A stretch of DNA of 36,096 nucleotides from assembly GCA_018372555.1 (NCBI GenBank), contig JAHAIU010000010.1, positions 1-36,096 of the forward strand. Reading direction: 5' to 3'. The notes under the pieces were generated by a model that saw only the letters and a list, made by a program, of their open reading frames with translations, was not told the origin of the DNA and ran no database searches. Source of the DNA: Clostridium sp. Its GTDB lineage: Bacteria; Bacillota; Clostridia; Clostridiales; Clostridiaceae. The translations under genes and the position numbers were made by a program. This document shows positions 8,637 through 17,216 of the stretch, one piece after another. The stretch's first letter is position 1. Every line of letters begins with the position of its first letter.

Positions 8637-10256
8637 CTATATTAATTGTTTTCTTAATCTTCTTGGTAGATACTTAAATAATTTTGGCGATATTAAGTCT
8701 AAGTCTTTTCTTCTTATACCTCCAAAATAAATCATAGTATATAAATATACTACTCCTCCAACTGCTATTAATACTAATGTAGCCACTCCAATTACCATTC
8801 TTCCCCCGCCTAAAAATTCCGCAATTTTTACTACAGGGTACTTTACAACAACTATAAGTATAGACATTAATATAGAACAAATCGTTGGAATTAAAGCTTG
8901 TTTTACTACTGGTATCTTAACTTTAAAGAATTGTGTTATCTTTTTATGGTTTATTACTGTTGGAATAATAAATGAAACAAAAGTTCCAATTACTGCCCCA
9001 TTTATATTTATCTTTGGCATAGATACTAAGAATACATTTAATATAATCTTAGCTACTAACCCAAGGCTTGCAGATACAATTATTAGATATAGCTTATTAA
9101 TTCCTTGTAATATAACATTTTGTATTGTAGTTATAGACATAAAAATTAATAAAGCTGATCCGTACATAAGTAATACATATTCATTACCTATTTTATTAAA
9201 TAAGAAATGATATATTTCCTTACTTAAGATTGCAAGCCCAAAGGTTGCTGGCATTACTATAATATACATCATTCTAAAAGAATAACTTGTTTGAATCTTT
9301 AACTCTTTCCTATTTTTCTGTACAAAAGCTTGGATAATCTTTGGGAATATTGAAGTTCCTAAAGCAGTTACAATAGCTAATGGTACATATATAAGAGTTT
9401 TATAATAAGATAAAACTGCTGTTAGTCTATCAACATTATCTCCATCAAAACCTGCAGATGAAAGACTATTAGCTAAAGTAATACTATCTATAACTCCTGC
9501 AAAGTTTTGAACTGCTGCAACTAAAGTTATCGGTATTGCATACATTAAAAGCTTCTTTACTATTCTTCTATCAGAAACTTTTCTCTTTCCTTCTACATTA
9601 AGTTTTTCTGCCTCTTCATAATAAGATTTCTTATTAAATATATGTATAATATATATTAATGCAACTATAGCTCCAAGGAAGGTACCTACCGTTCCCCCTG
9701 CACTTCCCCATTCTAGGCTACCAGTAGCTGAAAGTAAAAGTACTGCAAATACTAAACTTAAAATAACATTTATAAACTGCTCTAGTATTTGAGATATAGC
9801 TAATGACTCCATATCTTCTATAGCTTGCATATATCCTCTATAAGCAGCTAAAATAGCTGCAAAAAATATTGCAGGTCCTAAAAATAGGAATGTATAAACC
9901 GATCTCTCCCTATTAATTAAAGTTGTTATGGGAAATGCCAAAGCCATAAAAATAGCGGCAACAATAAAGCTTATAATCCCTAAATATCTTCTAGAAAGCT
10001 TCATTGCCCTTAGAGCATCCTTATGATGCCCTATTGCCCTTAACTCAGTTACAACCTTAGTTACAGCTGGCTGAGCACCAAGACTAGTAACTGCTATTAA
10101 AAATACAAATATATCATATCCAGCTACGTATATTCCATAACCTATATCACCCAATACATAGGTTAATAAAGGAACATATAATGCTGATAATAACTTACCA
10201 GCAATACCTGCAATTGATAATATTAAGAAACCACGACCAACTGATTTTTGCTCCAT
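8637..10256 (-). CDS. YtgP/MurJ-like lipid flippase (MOP superfamily)
   Basis: This 539-residue polytopic membrane protein (about 14 helices) belongs to the same superfamily as the convergent gene at 6994. Its length and opening (FLILSIAGIAGKLLSALYVPLL) match the YtgP/MurJ branch of Firmicutes, which flips lipid II across the membrane for cell-wall synthesis. A central basic loop near 215-240 (EEAEKLNVEGKRKVSDRR) fits the cytoplasmic linker between the two halves. The ATG follows AAGGTGATT. It lies 14 bases after an RluA-type pseudouridine synthase gene, so the two are cotranscribed. Its stop codon sits at the edge of a repeat element. Other substrates, such as teichoic-acid or capsule precursors, cannot be excluded. 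Confidence 0.82.
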   Translation of the reverse strand: MEQKSVGRGFLILSIAGIAGKLLSALYVPLLTYVLGDIGYGIYVAGYDIFVFLIAVTSLGAQPAVTKVVTELRAIGHHKDALRAMKLSRRYLGIISFIVAAIFMALAFPITTLINRERSVYTFLFLGPAIFFAAILAAYRGYMQAIEDMESLAISQILEQFINVILSLVFAVLLLSATGSLEWGSAGGTVGTFLGAIVALIYIIHIFNKKSYYEEAEKLNVEGKRKVSDRRIVKKLLMYAIPITLVAAVQNFAGVIDSITLANSLSSAGFDGDNVDRLTAVLSYYKTLIYVPLAIVTALGTSIFPKIIQAFVQKNRKELKIQTSYSFRMMYIIVMPATFGLAILSKEIYHFLFNKIGNEYVLLMYGSALLIFMSITTIQNVILQGINKLYLIIVSASLGLVAKIILNVFLVSMPKININGAVIGTFVSFIIPTVINHKKITQFFKVKIPVVKQALIPTICSILMSILIVVVKYPVVKIAEFLGGGRMVIGVATLVLIAVGGVVYLYTMIYFGGIRRKDLDLISPKLFKYLPRRLRKQLI

Positions 10257-10270
10257 ATCTAAATCACCTT

Positions 10271-11242
10271 TTATTTTATTGAAAATTTAAACACATCATT
10301 TTTAATCTTTTTAAATACTGGTGGTAAACTTTCTGTTATAGTCTTATTATTTAAATAACTTAATTTATCCTTAGTTTCTCTAAATACTAACTTATATGCA
10401 TATAAGAATTGACAATCTAATCCGAATTTATTAGCAAAGAAAGAATTTAACTTTCTATCACCATACTTATTATCTCCGATAATAGGTGTTCCTAAATGAG
10501 ATAAGTGAGCCCTTATTTGATGACTTCTTCCTGTTATTAAATCTATTTCTAAGAATGAATATGCTCCATTAGTCTTTATAGTTTTGACTTCCATAGCTAT
10601 TTCCTTAGAATTTGGAATCTTTTCATCATAAATTTTAGAAATATTAGCTTCTTCATTTTTATGAATATATCCTTTATATAACCCATCTTTAATCTTACCC
10701 TTAACTAGAGTATTATAGTACTTTTCAACATTTCCTTCTCTAATTAATTCATTTACTGATCTAAGTGCTTCAAAATTCTTTCCAAATATAACTATACCTG
10801 AAGTATTTCTATCTAATCTATTACAAGATGCAGGAGTAAAAGTTACTTCATTTTCTGGTAAGTAATCTCCCTTTTCATTTAAATAAGATAATACGTAGTC
10901 AGTTAAGCTTGGTTCCTTTCCTTTGGCATCAGGATGAACTAATATATTTGGCCATTTCTCTACAACTAATATATTAGCATCTTCATAAGTAATCTTCATA
11001 CCGCTAGCATCAACCTTAATAAACTTATCTTCTGGCTTTTCTTTATTGCTTTGGATATATTTTATTTCAACTACATCATCCACTAATAGGGTGTAATTTT
11101 CCTTTTGTTTCTTACCATTTACTCTAATATCACCTTTTCTTAAGGCCTTAAAAATCTTACTTAAAGGAACATCCTTTAAAAGCTTTCTTAAAAATTTATC
11201 TAGCCTTTGCCCTGCTTCATTTGTTCCTATTTCTATCTTCAA
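10271..11242 (-). CDS. RluA-family pseudouridine synthase (RluC/RluD-like)
   Basis: This enzyme isomerises uridine to pseudouridine, probably in 23S rRNA. An S4-type RNA-binding domain occupies about 10-70 (RLDKFLRKLLKDVPLSKIFK). The catalytic domain follows with NRLDRNTSGIVIFGK, where the Asp of LDR is the family nucleophile, and GRSHQIRAHLSHLGTPIIGD. The usual HRLD histidine is Asn here, a tolerated variant. I place the start at the TTG at 11242, seven bases after AGGAG; a GTG three codons upstream overlaps that RBS and is unlikely. The protein is then about 323 residues, normal for RluC/RluD. It precedes the flippase gene by 14 bases. Confidence 0.9.
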   Translation of the reverse strand: MKIEIGTNEAGQRLDKFLRKLLKDVPLSKIFKALRKGDIRVNGKKQKENYTLLVDDVVEIKYIQSNKEKPEDKFIKVDASGMKITYEDANILVVEKWPNILVHPDAKGKEPSLTDYVLSYLNEKGDYLPENEVTFTPASCNRLDRNTSGIVIFGKNFEALRSVNELIREGNVEKYYNTLVKGKIKDGLYKGYIHKNEEANISKIYDEKIPNSKEIAMEVKTIKTNGAYSFLEIDLITGRSHQIRAHLSHLGTPIIGDNKYGDRKLNSFFANKFGLDCQFLYAYKLVFRETKDKLSYLNNKTITESLPPVFKKIKNDVFKFSIK

Positions 11243-11326
11243 ACTAATCACTCCTAGTTTTCTTTATTCTAAACTATTTTCCCCATTGTAATAGATTAAT
11301 ATTATTTTAACTTCTTGTCAAATATT

Positions 11327-12517
11327 CTAAAACTTTGTCAAATATTCTAAAGCTATTTCACATTGCATAGCTACCCCAAGTGGCAAGCATTTTTCATCTA
11401 TATCAAATAAATTACTATGAGCTGGGTGAACTATATTTTTTTCCTTATTACCTGAACCTAAGAAATAAAATACTGATGGTCTCTCATTTGCAAAATATGC
11501 AAAGCTTTCAACACCCATTTTAGGATACTTTTGTTCTAATATATTTTCCTTACCTAAAACCTTCTCTGCTCCAGTTCTAAATAAAGTAACCATATTGCTA
11601 TCATTATACAGGTTTGGATAAGATTCTTCTATATCTATATCACAAGTAGCCCTTGAAGACTTGCATATTCCACAAGCTATTTCAGCTAATCTTTCCTTAG
11701 CAAAAGCTCTATCTTCCTTGCTCATAGTTCTAATAACACCACTAATAGTAACTTCCTCTGGTATTATATTTTGAGCTGTACCTCCATGAATACTTCCAAC
11801 TGTAATAACAGCTGGATTTGAAGTATTTATTTCTCTACTTACAATAGTTTGAAGTGCTATTACTATATGACTTGCTATCACTACTGGATCAACAGTAGTG
11901 TGAGGATAGGCGCCATGCCCACCCGAACCCTTTATTTTAATAGTAAAAGGATTAGATGCGGCATTTACTACCCCTTCTTTAACCATAATAGTTCCACTTT
12001 CCAATGTTTCTTCTACATGAAGTCCACATACACAATCAACCCTAGGGTTTTCTAGAACTCCATCTTCTATCATAAATCTAGCTCCACCTATTGTTTCTTC
12101 AGCTGGCTCAAATAGCAGTTTTACATTTCCACTAAATAAATTCCTATTTTGATTTAAAAGCTTAGCTGTTCCAAGTAATATAGTTGTATGTCCATCATGA
12201 CCACAAGCATGCATCTTACCCTCAACCTTTGAAGAATATTCACAAACCTTCTTATCTAAAAGAGGTAAGGCATCTATATCGCCTCTTAGTGCTATAGTTC
12301 TATTCTTCTTAGACTCATCCTCTTTAGTTCCCCTAATAATTCCACATACACCTGTTTTAGCAACTTCTAAGTACTCTATTCCTTCTTTTTTTAAAAATTC
12401 TTTTATAAACTTTGAAGTTTCATACTCCTCCATTCCTAGTTCAGGATGCTGATGTAAGGTTCTTCTTATTTCTATTAACTCATTTTTTATACTTATTGCT
12501 TTATCTTTAAAATTCAT
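11327..12517 (-). CDS. M20-family amidohydrolase
   Basis: This is a metal-dependent peptidase/amidohydrolase of the M20D type (hippurate, N-acyl amino acid or N-acetyl-diaminopimelate deacetylase group). Visible motifs in order are RRTLHQHPELGMEEYET, ALRGDIDALPLLD, HACGHDGHTTILLG (metal ligands), EPAEETIGGARFM, GSGGHGAYPHTTVDP and HPAHSNLFDIDE. The frame opens 27 codons earlier at 12598, but those codons lie upstream of a clear RBS (AAAGGGGGC before ATG 12517), so the protein is 396 residues, normal for the family. It appears to be a single gene with its own leader. The substrate cannot be told from sequence or neighbours. Confidence 0.9.
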   Translation of the reverse strand: MNFKDKAISIKNELIEIRRTLHQHPELGMEEYETSKFIKEFLKKEGIEYLEVAKTGVCGIIRGTKEDESKKNRTIALRGDIDALPLLDKKVCEYSSKVEGKMHACGHDGHTTILLGTAKLLNQNRNLFSGNVKLLFEPAEETIGGARFMIEDGVLENPRVDCVCGLHVEETLESGTIMVKEGVVNAASNPFTIKIKGSGGHGAYPHTTVDPVVIASHIVIALQTIVSREINTSNPAVITVGSIHGGTAQNIIPEEVTISGVIRTMSKEDRAFAKERLAEIACGICKSSRATCDIDIEESYPNLYNDSNMVTLFRTGAEKVLGKENILEQKYPKMGVESFAYFANERPSVFYFLGSGNKEKNIVHPAHSNLFDIDEKCLPLGVAMQCEIALEYLTKF

Positions 12518-12642
12518 TTTATTGCCCCCTTTAATTTCTTTATGTATATAAGTTGCAAAATGCGAATATAACTTCAATATAAATATAATACGCTTCATAA
12601 GACAAATGTCTGCAAAAAAGTTATATCTTTAACTGATACACT

Positions 12643-12701
12643 AATTCCATAATAATTATTGAAATTCAGACAAGCTGAATTTCAATAATTATTATGGAAT
12701 T
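12643..12701. repeat. Perfect 27-bp inverted repeat
   Basis: Arms at 12643-12669 and 12675-12701 are exact reverse complements around the 5-base loop ACAAG. Bases 12697-12718 form a further inverted copy of the inner half (GAAATTCAG...), so alternative pairings are possible. It sits between the M20 gene and the FtsA-like gene. No long T-run follows on either strand, so simple terminator function is doubtful. Confidence 0.7.
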
Positions 12702-12758
12702 CAGCTTGTCTGAATTTCTTCCTTTAGTAGGCTGAATCTCCAAGATTAAATTATTTAA

Positions 12759-12833
12759 GGAGTTTTTAACATATTGTGCGTAAGCTGACTTGGAGCTTGC
12801 GACGGAAGCCGAGCATAATATGTTAAACACTCC
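12759..12833. repeat. Nested inverted repeat (possible MITE or structured RNA)
   Basis: Outer 21-base arms (12759-12779 and 12813-12833) are complementary with two mismatches. Inside, CGTAAGCT and AGCTTGCG (12779-12786, 12794-12801) form an 8-bp stem with one GU pair around GACTTGG. The centre is far more GC-rich than its surroundings. It lies 22 bases after the stop of the FtsA-like gene. Confidence 0.6.
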
Positions 12834-12854
12834 TGCTCAATTTATATACTATAT

Positions 12855-14822
12855 CTACGTCCAATAAACTTCGATATTATCCCCATCATTAATTTTTTCA
12901 GTATATCCTACCTTATTTCCATTTAACTTTAAGTTTATTATTCCTTTTGCATCCTTTAAGTTAAAATCTACATAATTAAAAATATTAACAAAGATATATT
13001 CCTTTTGTCCTTTTAAAGTAGTAAGCTTACCATTAAAAGTAACATTAATCTCATTAGCATCACTTTTCTTAGATTCTATTCCATAGTTATTTTCTTTATT
13101 ATCTATGCTAAATTTATCTCCTTCAACAACTATGTAATTATCATCAAGTAATGCCCCATTCTTTTTAATATTAATATTATTTTTTAATATGTGCTTTTTT
13201 ATATCCCCAATAGTTTTAGGTAAGATAATACTTATATTATCATTTTCTTGAATCAGGTATTCAATTGTTTTTATTTCGTCATTAACTAAAATTATAGGCT
13301 CTAGATTTACAAGTTTTTCATCAAGATAAAAACTAACAGTATTAAATTCTTTAATTTGATCTATAATTCTAGGATTAGCATCCTTACCTTGAATTGCATA
13401 CTCAATTTCTATAATATCTCCTGTGCTTACTACCTTCTCTAAACTTTCTAACTTACCATTTACCTTAATTATAGGATTCTTTCCTCTTTCTCCAAAAGCT
13501 ATCCTCTTCACATTATTTACTTTATATCTTAAGTTTTTTCCATTCTTCACTAAAATCATATTAGGATTTACTCCTGCATGAATAATAACATCCATTACTT
13601 TATGGTTATGCGAATTTAACATAGTAACTGGTGTACCATTAAGTATTACTTCAATAAAGTCATTATTCCCTTGCTTTATAGACATTAATGCTATACCTAA
13701 AACAGTTACTCCAGCTGAGCCTAAATCATTACTGCTTATACACTCTTCTATAGCTGTTCTATCTTTTATAGCTATTCTTTGTACTGGTATCCCTAAAGCT
13801 ATGCTTAACTCATCTACTATCCATGGAGTATGAGCTCCTCCTCCTATTAAAAATAATGCACTTGGAGCTTTACCTGCATTAAGTTCTATTATTTCTACTG
13901 ATATAGCTTCTGCAATTTTTCTAACTGCAGGTCTTACAACTTTTAAAAGATTCTCTGAACTTATAGTGTTCTCAAGGCCTAAAATATCTGTATATGTTAT
14001 GTTTTCTTTTAATGATAAATTTCTCTTTATGTATTCAGCAGTATTAAAATCGACTAAACATTCTTGTGCTATAACTTCTGTTATCTCATCCCCTGCTTGT
14101 GGTACCATTCCATATGAAGATATACTTTCTTTTGAACTTATTGCTATATCAGAAGTTCCTGCCCCTATATCAACTAATGCTATATTTAAAAGCCTAAGTT
14201 TTCTTGGAACTACTGCTTCAATAGCAGCGATAGGTTCTAAAGTAATATTATTTACTCTCAGCCCTACCTTCTTCATAACTGTATATAAAGAATCTATAAC
14301 TGATCTTGGAAGAAAAGTTGCAATCACTTCAGCTCTTGCTTCTTCACCTTTATGACCAATTAAATTAGATATAACAAATCCATTTAAATAATAATTTTTT
14401 ACAGAATAACCTACACAGTAAAGCTTGCCTTCTGTACTTTTATTTATTTCATTTTCAGCAGCCTTAACAGATACAAGTTCTAAGGTTTTTATATCTTCTT
14501 TATTAATTTCTTCATCAGGATTTAAATCTATAACCCCTTCTGAATTTACAGTTTTTAAAAACCTTCCTGCAGCTGCTATAGCCACATCTTCTATTTTTAT
14601 ATTAAGCTCTTCTTCAATTTCACTAACTATTTTAGATACACCTTTTGCAACTAATTCTATATCATGAATTTGACCATCTATCATAGCTCTTTCTTCATGC
14701 TCTAAATACTTTTCACATATTATTTTAAATTTATTATCTTCAACAATACCTACTGTCCCTATTAAAGATCTAGTTCCAACATCTAGTGCAAATTTAATTT
14801 TGCTTAAATTCACATTATCCAT
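12855..14822 (-). CDS. FtsA-like ATPase with extra C-terminal modules
   Basis: This actin-fold ATPase has about 655 residues. The first 385 or so look like FtsA: an opening phosphate loop (FALDVGTRSLIGTVG), an inserted 1C-type segment (GKLYCVGYSVKNYYLNGF, about 132-205), the second phosphate loop ALVDIGAGTSDIAIS (about 215-229) and LFLIGGGAHTPWIVDEL. The last 265 residues are unlike ordinary FtsA: beta-rich, with recurring "NG...GD.I.I" units such as VSTGDIIEIEY and INDGDNIEVYW. No C-terminal amphipathic membrane helix is seen. The start is ATG 14822, six bases after GAGGTG; a GTG three codons earlier is part of that RBS. It could act in division, envelope or pilus assembly; the function is not established by context. 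Confidence 0.75.
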   Translation of the reverse strand: MDNVNLSKIKFALDVGTRSLIGTVGIVEDNKFKIICEKYLEHEERAMIDGQIHDIELVAKGVSKIVSEIEEELNIKIEDVAIAAAGRFLKTVNSEGVIDLNPDEEINKEDIKTLELVSVKAAENEINKSTEGKLYCVGYSVKNYYLNGFVISNLIGHKGEEARAEVIATFLPRSVIDSLYTVMKKVGLRVNNITLEPIAAIEAVVPRKLRLLNIALVDIGAGTSDIAISSKESISSYGMVPQAGDEITEVIAQECLVDFNTAEYIKRNLSLKENITYTDILGLENTISSENLLKVVRPAVRKIAEAISVEIIELNAGKAPSALFLIGGGAHTPWIVDELSIALGIPVQRIAIKDRTAIEECISSNDLGSAGVTVLGIALMSIKQGNNDFIEVILNGTPVTMLNSHNHKVMDVIIHAGVNPNMILVKNGKNLRYKVNNVKRIAFGERGKNPIIKVNGKLESLEKVVSTGDIIEIEYAIQGKDANPRIIDQIKEFNTVSFYLDEKLVNLEPIILVNDEIKTIEYLIQENDNISIILPKTIGDIKKHILKNNINIKKNGALLDDNYIVVEGDKFSIDNKENNYGIESKKSDANEINVTFNGKLTTLKGQKEYIFVNIFNYVDFNLKDAKGIINLKLNGNKVGYTEKINDGDNIEVYWT

Positions 14823-14909
14823 ATTATACACCTCATTACAAACGATCTTAATTTTATCCTTTTATTGCCACAATATGATTATACAATCTATTTCCAAAAT
14901 AGTGAACAC

Positions 14910-16898
14910 TTACTTAATTATAGTAATAATATTATTAGTTAATAATACTTTTAAAGAAAAGCTTCTTGCAATTCCATCAATAAAATCAATCTTTACTGTA
15001 TCTTTATTTATCTCTTTAATTTTGCCTTCCCCATATGCTTTATGAATAATCATATCTCCTATTTCTAATCCATAATCCTTACTATCATTTGCTTCATCAA
15101 AGTTGCCCTCAAAAACAAATCTAGATACCTCTTTAAATCTTCCCCTTTGAGTCTTAGGAGAAAAAATATAAAGATTATTAATAGCTCTAGTTATTCCTAC
15201 ATAAAAAAGTCTTCTTTCCTCTTCTAAGTTTTCATCTATTGAAGATTTATGGGGTATAGTTTCCTCTGTACAATTAATTAAAAATACATTCTTAAACTCC
15301 ATACCTTTAACACCATGTATTGTACTTAAGATAACTCCCTCTTTAACTTCCTTACTTTCTTCTATTTGTTGTCTTACACCCTCTACATGGATTAATAATT
15401 CAACAATTGTTTTAATGCCATCGCATGCACTTTTAAATTCCTCTAAGATATCTTCATAATCATTAAAACTTTGATTATACTTTTCACAATATGCTTTTAA
15501 GTAATCAATATATCCTAGTTCTGAAATAATAAATTGTATAGCTGAGGATAAAGATAGTTTATTAAGATGAATAATATCCTTTCTTAAATCATCTATTTTC
15601 TTAGCTTGATAAGGTGGTGTATCCTTCTTTTCTATTAAAATATCAAAAGGACATTTCTCTTCCCTATAGCTTCTTACATAATCTAAATTAGCTTTGCTAA
15701 CATACCTAAAAGGCTTGTTTATTATATGTAAAAAACATTCTCTATCTTTATTATTTATAGCTAGCCTTAAGTAGGCTAATAAGTCTTTACATATAAAATG
15801 ATCAAAAAAGTTATATCCTTTATCAAGTAAAATAAATGGAATTTTATTTCTAGTAAAGGTATCTATTATACTTCTTGCTTCCATATTAGTTCTATATAAA
15901 ATAGCATTTTCCTTAAAATCATCTATAGATGCCTTTAAAATACTTGAAATTTCTTCTCCTTGATGTCTTTCATCAAAAGGTGTGGAATACTTAATATGAC
16001 CTTCAGTATTCTTATATGCCTTAATAACCTTGTTATTTCTGCCTATATTATTTTTTATTACTTCTTTAGAAGCTTCTACTATATTTTCATTGCTTCTATA
16101 GTTAATAGATAAATATATTTTTTTACCACCACGAAATATTTTATCAAAGGTTACCATATATTCAGGCTTAGAACCTCTAAAACTATAAATGCATTGATCT
16201 TCATCTCCTACTGCAAATAGCGAAGCCTCTCCATTAAGTAGTTTTAAAAATTCGATTTGTAGTTCATCACAATCCTGAAATTCATCTACTAATATATACT
16301 TAAATAATGATGAATACTTATTTATATATCTATCTTCTCGAAATAAATTTATTACTTGCAGAGATAAATCATCAAAATCCCATAATTTATTTTTATTTTT
16401 GTAATCCTCATATTTTTCATAAGCCTCGTCAAATATATCCCTTGATAAAGAAGGTTTAAATTCTTCAAAGGATTGCAAAGATGTTTTATAAGATGAAATA
16501 TTATTTAATACTTCCTTAATTTTATCATCACTAACTTCATCAGAATACTTAGATAAAACACCTTTTATTAAATTATAAGACACTGAAGAGTTAATTATTG
16601 AAATATTAAATCCTTCTTTCAAAAGAATTTTATAAAATAACCCATGAAATGTCCCAAAGAAAGGTGCTTCCTCTCTGTTAAACACAGTTTTATATCTACT
16701 TCTCATATTATCAGCAGCTGCCCTTGTAAATGTTATAACAATAATATTATATGGCTTTACCTTTAAATCACTAATTAAATGATCAACTCTATTAATAATA
16801 ACAGTAGTTTTTCCTGAACCAGGTGCTGCAACTACTAAAGTATTTTTTTCATTTATGTAAACTGCTTCTTTTTGATAATTATCAAGATATATTTTCAT
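14910..16898 (-). CDS. UvrD/PcrA-type superfamily 1 DNA helicase
   Basis: This 662-residue ATP-dependent 3'-5' helicase has the Walker A motif VAAPGSGKTT at about 23-32. Motif II is LVDEFQDCDELQ, motif III GDEDQCIYSFRGS, motif V STIHGVKGMEFKNVF and motif VI YVGITRAINNLYIF. It is shorter than PcrA (about 740 residues). The end carries a small beta-barrel-like tail (GDMIIHKAYGEGKIKEI), similar to the RNA polymerase-binding tail of PcrA/UvrD proteins. The ATG follows AAAGGAAG. It stands alone: 87 bases separate it from the FtsA-like gene downstream. It is probably a repair or recombination helicase; whether it is the main PcrA or a paralogue cannot be told from this window. Confidence 0.9.
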   Translation of the reverse strand: MKIYLDNYQKEAVYINEKNTLVVAAPGSGKTTVIINRVDHLISDLKVKPYNIIVITFTRAAADNMRSRYKTVFNREEAPFFGTFHGLFYKILLKEGFNISIINSSVSYNLIKGVLSKYSDEVSDDKIKEVLNNISSYKTSLQSFEEFKPSLSRDIFDEAYEKYEDYKNKNKLWDFDDLSLQVINLFREDRYINKYSSLFKYILVDEFQDCDELQIEFLKLLNGEASLFAVGDEDQCIYSFRGSKPEYMVTFDKIFRGGKKIYLSINYRSNENIVEASKEVIKNNIGRNNKVIKAYKNTEGHIKYSTPFDERHQGEEISSILKASIDDFKENAILYRTNMEARSIIDTFTRNKIPFILLDKGYNFFDHFICKDLLAYLRLAINNKDRECFLHIINKPFRYVSKANLDYVRSYREEKCPFDILIEKKDTPPYQAKKIDDLRKDIIHLNKLSLSSAIQFIISELGYIDYLKAYCEKYNQSFNDYEDILEEFKSACDGIKTIVELLIHVEGVRQQIEESKEVKEGVILSTIHGVKGMEFKNVFLINCTEETIPHKSSIDENLEEERRLFYVGITRAINNLYIFSPKTQRGRFKEVSRFVFEGNFDEANDSKDYGLEIGDMIIHKAYGEGKIKEINKDTVKIDFIDGIARSFSLKVLLTNNIITIIK

Positions 16899-17216
16899 AT
16901 TGCTTCCTTTCTCTCTATATTATTGACTTATTTATTGTGTAAATAACTATATTGTAATAATTAATTTATAGAGGTACAATAGTTGTGTATTTATATAGTT
17001 CAATTACTAATATACATCTTATAGGTTTTACAATTATAAATCAAAGTTATTATTTAAGTAAAATAACTAAATTGAAATCATATATAGTTTAAATTTTATA
17101 TAAGTTGCTAAAATAATAGCATAACCCAAGTGCTATCGCACAATGAAAAATTAATAGTGAATGATGAAAAACTAATTTCTTCACTATTAAAGATATTTAT
17201 TTAAGAGGAGTTAAAA
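16899..17216. other. Gene-free divergent intergenic region
   Basis: These 318 AT-rich bases lie between the divergent helicase and nicotinate phosphoribosyltransferase genes. They hold repeat copy 2 (17130-17190) and the RBS AGAGGAG (17204-17210). I see no convincing riboswitch, tRNA or reading frame. Promoters must be present for both genes, but none stands out from the AT background. Confidence 0.5.
17130..17190. repeat. Intergenic repeat, copy 2 (partial)
   Basis: It opens with GTGC-TATC-GCAC (17130-17141) and CAATGAAAAATTAA, as in copies 1 and 3. It then diverges into an 11-bp hairpin, TTAATAGTGAA (17151-17161) with TTCACTATTAA (17180-17190). It ends 26 bases before the start codon of nicotinate phosphoribosyltransferase, so it may be transcribed in that gene's leader. 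Confidence 0.55.

Noticed and set aside
8674..8880. Minus-strand frame inside the flippase gene
   Set aside because: It overlaps the C-terminal coding region in another frame, has no RBS and odd composition; the flippase frame is intact.
11327..12598. Longer start of the M20 amidohydrolase with a possible signal peptide
   Set aside because: The extra 27 residues lie upstream of a clear RBS and do not match the cytoplasmic family; start placed at 12517.
16899..17216. Possible riboswitch before nicotinate phosphoribosyltransferase
   Set aside because: The leader shows only repeat copy 2 and AT-rich sequence; no recognisable NAD+ or other aptamer core.
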